Origin: Lysobacterales bacterium
GTDB lineage: Bacteria > Pseudomonadota > Gammaproteobacteria > Xanthomonadales > Xanthomonadaceae
Reading direction: 5' to 3'
NCBI GenBank assembly: GCA_017302135.1
Contig: JAFLDZ010000002.1
Span: 434,001-498,000 of the forward strand
Length of the DNA stretch: 64,000 bases
Of this stretch, positions 59,101-64,000 are shown piece by piece. The translations under genes and the position numbers were made by a program. Below the pieces are notes generated by a model, which was given only the letters and a program-made list of their open reading frames with translations, did no database searches and was not told where the DNA came from. The first letter of the stretch is position 1. Every line of letters begins with the position of its first letter.

Positions 59101-62100
59101 GACGACCGACGCGATCCAGGTTCAGCAACGATTGCCAGACCTCGGCGAGCGCGATTTCGGCAGGGCCGACCGGCGCCTCGTATTCGCTGGCGGCGACCGC
59201 ACCCAGATCGGGTGCAGGCAGCGCCACGCGATCGAGCTTGCCGTTGCCGGTCAGCGGCAGCGCAGGCAACGCCACGAAGGCGCTGGGCACCATGTACTCG
59301 GGCAGATGCTGCGCGAGCTGGCTGCGCAAGGCCTGCGCCGACAGCGCGGCGGCATCGGGGCCGACGACGTACGCCACCAGGCGCTTGTCGCCCGGACGGT
59401 CTTCGCGCGCGATCACCGCACACTCGACCACGCCCGTGCAGGACGCCAACTGCGCTTCGATTTCGCCAAGCTCGATGCGGAAGCCGCGGATCTTGACCTG
59501 GAAATCGTTGCGGCCGAGATAATCGAGCACGCCATCGGCGCGCCAGCGACACAGGTCGCCGCTGCGGTACAGGCGGGCGTTTCCGCCGACGTCGAAAGGA
59601 TCGGCGATGAAACGTTCGGCGGTCAATTCGTCGCGATTGAGATAACCGCGCGCGACCTGGGCGCCGCCGATGTACAGCTCGCCGGTGACGCCGATCGGTA
59701 CGGGCTGGCCTTCGGCATCGAGCACACGCATGTACATGCCTGCGATCGGGCGTCCGATCGGCACGTCGGGGCCCTGCAGCGAACCGGCGCTGGCTTCATG
59801 CACCACGCAGCCGACGGTGGTCTCGGTCGGGCCGTATTCGTTGACGATGCGAGATGCCGGACTGAGCCGCTGCCAGAGCGCAACGGTCGCCGAAGGCAGC
59901 GCTTCGCCGCCGACCACGAACAACTTGGGTGCCGGACGCACCGCCGAGGTTTCCAGCCGCTGGCCGAGCACCCGCAGATGCGCCGGCGTGATCTTGACCA
60001 GGATCGCCCGGCCCGCCTCGTCGGACTGCGCAGCCATCATCTCCGCCTCGAGGCCGGCGAGTTCATCGCCTTCGCGCAGCAGCACCGCGCAGCCACCGGT
60101 GAGCAGGGGCAGATACAGACTGGTGATGGTCGCGTCGAAGACGATCGGCGAAGAGACCACGGCGTCGATCGGCTCGCCGCCGGCGTAGGCCCGCAAAGCC
60201 CAGCGCAGATAGGCGCCGAGTTGCGCATGTTCGACCATCACGCCTTTCGGCCGGCCGGTGGAGCCGGAGGTGTAGATGACGTAAGCCAGATCGTTCGGCG
60301 ATACGCCGACGACATCGTGCGACGGGTTTTCGATCGCATGTTCCGCGAGCGCCGCATCGTCCAGATCGAGCCACAGCACGGGACGCGCGTCGTCGCCGAA
60401 CGCATCGCGCAGGGACGACTGCGAGAGCAGCGCGACCGGCGTACTGTCGTCGAGCTGGTAGCACAGACGGTCCGCCGGCGCAGCCGGATCCATCGGCACA
60501 TACGCCAGACCGGCCTTGCCGACGCCGATCATCGCTGCGACCAGATCGGGGCCGCGCTCGAGACAGACCGCGACGCGGGCGTCGCGCTGCGCGCCGAGCG
60601 CGATCAGCCAATGCGCGATGCGGTTGGCGCGCGCGTTCAGCGTGGCGTAGTCGATGCGCACGTCGGCATGGACGAGTGCGTTCGCCTGCGGTGTGCGCGC
60701 GACCTGCATCTCGAACGCGCGATACGGCAACGGCAGCGCCGGGCCGATGTCGTCGCGGCCGACCGCTTCGGCGTTGAAACGCTCAAGCACCTGCCCGCGT
60801 TCCATGTCTTCCAGCAACGCAATGCGCGCAACCGGCTGCGACGCATCGTCGACCATCACCTGCAACACGCGCTGCAGGTAACCGATGTGACGCGCCAAGG
60901 TCGCACGGTCGAACAGTGCGGTCGCGTATTCGATCCCGCCGACGATGCGCTCGCCGTCTTCGGAGAGACTGAGCGTGAGATCGAACTTGGCCGAATCCTG
61001 CGCGATGTCGAGGCTGTCGACCTGCAGTCCGCGCATGTCGATCTGCCGCCATTCCTCGTCCTGCCAGCTGAACATCACCTGGAAAATCGGACTGTGGGCG
61101 ACGCTTCGCGGCGGCTTGACGACTTCGACGACCTGCTCGAACGGCAATTGCTGATGGGCCTGGGCCCCGAGCAGCGCGAGCCTGACCTGCTGCAACAGCG
61201 CGGCGGTCGGCGCGCCGCCGTCGACATCGACCCGCACTGCGAGCGTGTTGACGAAGAATCCGACCAGAGGTTCGAGCTCGGCCTGCAGGCGGTTCGCGGC
61301 CGGAATGCCGATCACCACCTGCGACTGGTTGGAGAGTCGATGCAGAACGATCGTCCACGCCGCGAACAGCGTGGTGAACAAGGTGACGCCGTGACGTTGG
61401 CTGAGCGCGCGCAGGCCTGCGCTGAGGGCCGGATCGAACACGATCGGGACGCTGTCGCCATCGAAACTCTGCTGCGGCGGACGTGGACGATCGGTCGGCA
61501 ATTCCAGCAGCGCCGGCGCATCGCGCAGGGTGTCGCGCCAATAGGCCGATTGCGCCTGCCATACCTCGGCTTCCGGCAGCCCGCGCTGCCACACGGCATA
61601 GTCCGCATACTGCACGACCAGCGGCGCGAGAGGATCGGGTGTCCCTTCGCATTCGCTGCGATACAGCTGGCCGATCTCGCGTACCAGCAGGCCCAGCGAC
61701 CAGCCGTCCATGACGATGTGATGGATGACGATCAGGAGGACGTGATCGTTTTCGGCCATGCGGATCAGGCGACCGCGCAGCAACGGACCGGTTTCGAGAT
61801 CGAACGGCGCGTCGAATTCCGCGTGCATCGCCGCCTGCAGTGCCGCATCGGCAGCGTCGACGGCGGACAGATCGCCTTCGCGAAGAACGAAACCGGCGTC
61901 CACAGGCAGGAAATGCTGCATCGGCGTTTCGCCATGCATCACGAAACGGGCGCGCAGCACTTCGTGTCGCGCGACAATCCGGTCCAGGGCGCGTCCGAGC
62001 GCAGCCGCGTCGAGCTCGCCGCGCAGACGCAGCGCGCCGGGAATGTGATACGTCCGGCTGACATCCTGCATCTGCGCCAGGAACCAGAGCCGCTGCTGCG

Positions 62101-64000
62101 CGAAGGACAGCGGCATGGCTTCGGTCCGCGGCACGGCAACGATCGGCGGCAACGCATGCTGCGCGGCGTGCTCCACGACCAGCGCGAGATCGGCCAGGAC
62201 CGGCTGCGCCAACAGATCGGCGACGCCGATTTCAACGCCCAAGCGCTCGCGCAGCTGCGCGATCGCACGCATCGCCAGCAGCGAATGTCCGCCCATGTCG
62301 AAGAAATTGGCGTTCACGCCGATCTGCTCCGGGGGCAGCTTCAGCAGCGACGCCCAGACCTCGGCCAACGCGCGTTCGCTCTGCGTGCGCGGCGCGATAT
62401 GCACGGCATCGACCGGTTCGTTCGCTTCCGGTTCCGGCAGCGATTTTTCGTCGATCTTGCCGTTGCCGGTCAGCGGCATCTTCGCGACGATGCCGATCGC
62501 CTGCGGCAGCATGTAGTTCAGCAGACTCGCCTGCAGGAAACGGCGCAGGTCATCGAGAAAGGCTTCGGTCGCCGCATCGCCGGGCATGAGGCCTTCGCGA
62601 TGCACGACCCAGGCCAGCAGACGCTTGTCGGCATCGGCGCCGCGCACCGAGACCGCCGCATCCTGGACCTGCGGATGCTCGCGCAGACGCGTCTCGATTT
62701 CGTCCAGCTCGATGCGGAAGCCGCGCAGCTTGACCTGGCGGTCGCGACGACCGACGAACACGATTTGTCCGTCCTCGCGCCAGCGCCCCATGTCGCCGGT
62801 GCGGTACACGCGGCTGCCGGGTTTCCACGGATCGGCGAGGAATTGCTCGCGATTGAGCTCGGGGCGGTTCAGATATCCGTTGGCGACGCCGTCGCCGCCG
62901 ATCCAGATTTCGCCGAGCAGACCCGGCGCGCAGAGCTGTCCGAGACGATCGACCACGTAGACCGAGGTGTTGCAGATCGGCCCGCCGATCGACAGCGATC
63001 CGGCATCGGCCTGGCCTCGGTCGCAGATCCAGGCGGTGGACAGGATCGTGGTTTCGGTCGGGCCGTAGCCGTTGATGTAACGGCAGCGCGCACCCCACTG
63101 CGCGACCAGTTCGGCGGATGGCGCCGAACCTGCGGTGAGCAGCGTCATGTCTTCGGGAATCCGCGTCGGATCCATCTGCTGCAGATACGGCGGCGGGAAT
63201 GCGCAGAACGCGATCGCATGGGTATTGAGATACGCGGTCAGCGCCTGTGGATCCATGATCAGCGCGTCGGCCAGCAGGTGCAGTTCGGCACCGGCCAGCA
63301 AGCCGCCGAAGATTTCGCCTGCGGACGCGTCGAAGGTATAGGGCGCGAACTGGATCATGCGGCTGCCGGCGCTGAACAACCGGACCTGCACGCACCATGC
63401 GCAGAAATTGATCAGGCTGCGATGCGAAATCGCCACGCCCTTCGGCGTGCCGGTCGTGCCGGAGGTGTAGATGACGTAGGCGGTACGCTGCGCGTCGCCG
63501 GGGCCGTCGAGCATACCGTCCGTGCCATCGTCCGACAGTGCATCGGCTTCGCCGAGACAATCCTCGATCTCGAGGCACGCGGCGACATCCAGCACGACCT
63601 GCTCGCGATGCGCGCGGTCGGTCAGGGTCCAGACGATACCCGCGTCGGCGTTGATGAAGCGTCGCCGATCCGCGGGACAATCGACCGCGATCGGTACGTA
63701 GGCCGCACCGGCGCGCATGATGCCGATCATCGCGGCGATCAGGGCCGGCCCCTTGCCCATGCTCAACGCGACCTGGTCGCCGGAACGCACGCCGTGCGCA
63801 CGCAGCCAGCGCGCGATCCTGCGCGAGCGTCGCGCGAGTTCGTCGTAGCTGCAGCGCTCGTCGCCGAACACCAGTGCGTCGGCCCGGGCATGACTGTTCG
63901 CCACCGTGTCGAAGACTTCCGGCAACGTGCGGTCGCGCGGGTATTCGACTGCGGTCGCATTCCAGCCGTGGATGGCGCGCGCGCTTTCGTCGGCATCGAG
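53138..64000 (-). CDS. non-ribosomal peptide synthetase fused to ABC-transporter ATPase (N-terminus off window)
   Basis: Open from the right edge for about 3620 codons; the true start lies outside. Approximate nucleotide ranges follow. A1 62411-64000. T1 62156-62392 (GGHSL). C 60776-62128 (HHIVMDG). A2 59216-60748. T2 about 58960-59190 (GGHSL). C 57446-58813 (HHIVCDQ). A3 55931-57433. T3 55676-55888 (GGDSI). Epimerisation-like domain 54206-55663. ABC ATPase 53156-54085, with Walker A GPNGAGKT, LSGGQKQR, IIFLDEPTSALD and H-loop THYMEE. Pocket residues by eye: A1 DAGALAGILK (unassigned), A2 DATKVGEVGK (Asn-like), A3 DIWELTADDK (2,4-diaminobutyrate). No thioesterase is seen. The ABC part could also start at the internal ATG 54202, preceded by AGAGG. 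Predicted product end: X-Asn-Dab, the Dab perhaps D. Confidence 0.93.
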   Translation of the reverse strand, partial: LDADESARAIHGWNATAVEYPRDRTLPEVFDTVANSHARADALVFGDERCSYDELARRSRRIARWLRAHGVRSGDQVALSMGKGPALIAAMIGIMRAGAAYVPIAVDCPADRRRFINADAGIVWTLTDRAHREQVVLDVAACLEIEDCLGEADALSDDGTDGMLDGPGDAQRTAYVIYTSGTTGTPKGVAISHRSLINFCAWCVQVRLFSAGSRMIQFAPYTFDASAGEIFGGLLAGAELHLLADALIMDPQALTAYLNTHAIAFCAFPPPYLQQMDPTRIPEDMTLLTAGSAPSAELVAQWGARCRYINGYGPTETTILSTAWICDRGQADAGSLSIGGPICNTSVYVVDRLGQLCAPGLLGEIWIGGDGVANGYLNRPELNREQFLADPWKPGSRVYRTGDMGRWREDGQIVFVGRRDRQVKLRGFRIELDEIETRLREHPQVQDAAVSVRGADADKRLLAWVVHREGLMPGDAATEAFLDDLRRFLQASLLNYMLPQAIGIVAKMPLTGNGKIDEKSLPEPEANEPVDAVHIAPRTQSERALAEVWASLLKLPPEQIGVNANFFDMGGHSLLAMRAIAQLRERLGVEIGVADLLAQPVLADLALVVEHAAQHALPPIVAVPRTEAMPLSFAQQRLWFLAQMQDVSRTYHIPGALRLRGELDAAALGRALDRIVARHEVLRARFVMHGETPMQHFLPVDAGFVLREGDLSAVDAADAALQAAMHAEFDAPFDLETGPLLRGRLIRMAENDHVLLIVIHHIVMDGWSLGLLVREIGQLYRSECEGTPDPLAPLVVQYADYAVWQRGLPEAEVWQAQSAYWRDTLRDAPALLELPTDRPRPPQQSFDGDSVPIVFDPALSAGLRALSQRHGVTLFTTLFAAWTIVLHRLSNQSQVVIGIPAANRLQAELEPLVGFFVNTLAVRVDVDGGAPTAALLQQVRLALLGAQAHQQLPFEQVVEVVKPPRSVAHSPIFQVMFSWQDEEWRQIDMRGLQVDSLDIAQDSAKFDLTLSLSEDGERIVGGIEYATALFDRATLARHIGYLQRVLQVMVDDASQPVARIALLEDMERGQVLERFNAEAVGRDDIGPALPLPYRAFEMQVARTPQANALVHADVRIDYATLNARANRIAHWLIALGAQRDARVAVCLERGPDLVAAMIGVGKAGLAYVPMDPAAPADRLCYQLDDSTPVALLSQSSLRDAFGDDARPVLWLDLDDAALAEHAIENPSHDVVGVSPNDLAYVIYTSGSTGRPKGVMVEHAQLGAYLRWALRAYAGGEPIDAVVSSPIVFDATITSLYLPLLTGGCAVLLREGDELAGLEAEMMAAQSDEAGRAILVKITPAHLRVLGQRLETSAVRPAPKLFVVGGEALPSATVALWQRLSPASRIVNEYGPTETTVGCVVHEASAGSLQGPDVPIGRPIAGMYMRVLDAEGQPVPIGVTGELYIGGAQVARGYLNRDELTAERFIADPFDVGGNARLYRSGDLCRWRADGVLDYLGRNDFQVKIRGFRIELGEIEAQLASCTGVVECAVIAREDRPGDKRLVAYVVGPDAAALSAQALRSQLAQHLPEYMVPSAFVALPALPLTGNGKLDRVALPAPDLGAVAASEYEAPVGPAEIALAEVWQSLLNLDRVGRHDQFFELGGHSLMVIAMLVNLRERGFVTDIRTVLTQPSLSALAMVLTTVAADEAVEKQEVPENLIATDCAQITPELLPLADLSQADIDRIVANVPGGIANIQDIYRLGPLQEGILFHYLLGGEGDNYLLRSMLAFESRELLDAFLAAMQAVIDRHDILRTCAQWEALSHPVQVVCRQVPLPIEEIALEPGDVLPQLVAKSDPRRLRLDLSRAPMLKTFVAHDAENSEWLLALLSHHIVCDQTTVELMIGEIQLLLAGQGDRLPVSVPYRNFIAQLRQLSAQDHDAYFRRQLGDVEEPTLPFGFSNTQGASDKESREDVVDAVATVESDAALRIRDAARRYGTTPAVLFHAAWALVVGRCSGRHDVVFGAVLSGRQQSIDGLDRAFGMFINTLPLRVPFSTASVREAIADTRARLAELLMHEQASLVQAQRCSGVSSALPLFSAMINYRHSLNTDAVASGAMLPGVRVVSGEWDGERTNYPLTLDIDDTGKSFTINIQCMRVADPKLVAEYVCTAAINIAEALHNDPDRPMRGIEILPDAERRRLVADFNDTCRPDLIETTWPELFAAQASATPDRIAVECAAKQLSYRELDSQSTRLALALREKGAGPGTVIALLNRRSSDLLVMIVAVLKAGAAYLPLDPTHPPQRWLEILDDAKPQHVLIGEEYATEQRWLKRKWKAGEVIVAADLMASVADPESAAATLPYPQLDDLSYVLFTSGSTGKPKGVMIEHRGMINNMRSKFEPLALSSEDVIAQTASQCFDISVWQFLTALLLGGKVVIVSDETTRDPDALLDRLQATGVTIWEPVPSVMQVILQYRKALPALRWVLPTGEALPRELVVRWFDQYPQIPLMNAYGPAECSDDVSFQPMHGPVDRVLIGKPVANAHLHLLDDELMLAPIGVVGEIAVSGPVVGRGYHNRPEETRAVFKENPYERHAADRRLYLTGDLGRRYPDGSIEFIGRKDFQVKIRGFRIELGEIENCLERHPSVREAVVLARTFGAHGDKKLVAYVTTSAAVAIDILRAHIRASLPEYMTPSAIVLMDALPLTGNGKIDRKALPEPTGTALMQAQYTQPQPGAESLVADVWRDLLGLDQVGREDGFFDLGGDSILLIRMLSRIREHGIVLSVADIYRLRTVQAIAEAGATTQPSLPDRLVSAGWEHAWATIDATPASVKVLLVRDPEGERRMPLQKMLATCEGVDAGFVRLCDDPATEAQRLQSAGVSALDDDACIAVSDVATAVAAQLQPVHARLSAAPVVETYGFGLIQRNLQDWTARYGNECIPVQGWYTPTELQAAFATLACEQDLLRSIADVPTSTWRLLDQEAIGTMSIPSIRLSAVVGPEAGDAIANAMRALERARTETPLPYVAAWVSATDTQHYLLLSIDHLAWDGVSAGAVQRRLGEILRGDAPPFAGSYRAFLSDIEPKGDRAVDAVLDERFDRAGVASAVAATCSILAQHADEPLQVVRFAAPIASGASAAEQAFDIFKHWMLQSTGLERFGLVLNHHGRQRGEHAYFDHVGLFLDKVPIAVDRSTALQSLSDKVSELQKHGFGYLAMETRARKEGLPPTLPALSEEVLFNFQMEAQTADARPTALDTATFREKLRDYRGILFESHEQDNQIIVTCAFRGSDDALRGLMSINPDSVLIESSSIGDAADAAANILAAVPVVAATTDDDVLIVEGVHKRYGNFEAVKGVSFRVPRGKCFGILGPNGAGKTSLLAMIEGLTPITSGSIRIFGKDVATQMRSIQPHLGVQLQQNNYFQFLTVAQLLKFYQELRSAVGGKREGPSAEWLLERLELKDKLPFKVDELSGGQKQRLSIAIALLEDPDIIFLDEPTSALDPQSRLYTWEFIEQLKSDGRKTIILTTHYMEEAERLCDEIMIMNGGKVIAQGPPAELVKSLSATQSLSLQFGIGEFNAAHAESIGSLSGVTSHLWDERSDTLAIQTTDVAKTLEAVLANCRDRGIQITNIDIVRPSLEDVFLSHTGKDLRE

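Overview
The window is a high-GC, gene-dense bacterial chromosome segment. It looks like a member of the Lysobacteraceae/Xanthomonadaceae. The evidence is gene order (sdhAF4-sdhCDAB-sdhE-ygfX-lolC-lolD), a VirB7 lipoprotein with an N0-type domain, an XVIPCD-like protein, a fused E1 alpha/beta dehydrogenase, and GTAGGAGCG-type intergenic repeats. I cannot name the genus. I saw no rRNA, tRNA, CRISPR array, insertion sequence or prophage.

Layout. 0.2-4.9 kb: a GNAT protein, mfd and a histidine-phosphatase lipoprotein, on the + strand. 4.9-9.6 kb: a compact type IV secretion core, virB7-virB8-virB9-virB10-virB11, on the - strand. VirB1-B6 and VirD4 are absent from the window. 10.2-17.1 kb: one long - strand operon running from a 55-codon SDH assembly factor through sdhC, sdhD, sdhA, sdhB, a MAPEG protein, sdhE and ygfX to lolC and lolD. 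17.2-24.9 kb: ygfZ, a stand-alone XVIPCD-like protein (candidate type IV effector or signal module), a fused 2-oxoacid dehydrogenase E1, a GST, a second GNAT, gcdH and a glycine-zipper protein. 25-33.5 kb: tatD, tcdA, a membrane-anchored haem protein, two tandem M35 metallopeptidases, DUF456, MscS, a methyltransferase-like protein and a glycine-zipper lipoprotein. 33.6-39.9 kb: class I fumarase, a third GNAT, fpr, a glutathione peroxidase and a secreted amidohydrolase. 40.4-45.2 kb: a 1575-residue secreted starch-active enzyme read as GH119-FN3-FN3-CBM25-FN3-FN3-CBM25-FN3-CBM20. 45.4-49.6 kb: an RND pump and its adaptor.

The most striking region is 49.8-64 kb, a - strand biosynthetic operon running off the right edge. 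Its first visible gene is a giant non-ribosomal peptide synthetase: A-T-C-A-T-C-A-T, then an epimerisation-like domain. The same reading frame continues into a complete ABC-transporter ATPase. The partner ABC-2 permease follows with a 4-base overlap, then a diaminobutyrate aminotransferase and a JmjC/cupin hydroxylase. Specificity residues read by eye give the exact 2,4-diaminobutyrate code (DIWELTADDK) for the last adenylation domain, matching the adjacent Dab aminotransferase. The middle domain has an Asn-type code (DATKVGEVGK). The operon therefore appears to make its own Dab, build a peptide ending ...X-Asn-(D)-Dab, possibly hydroxylate it, and export it through a transporter whose ATPase is covalently joined to the synthetase. 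No thioesterase domain is present on the visible part.
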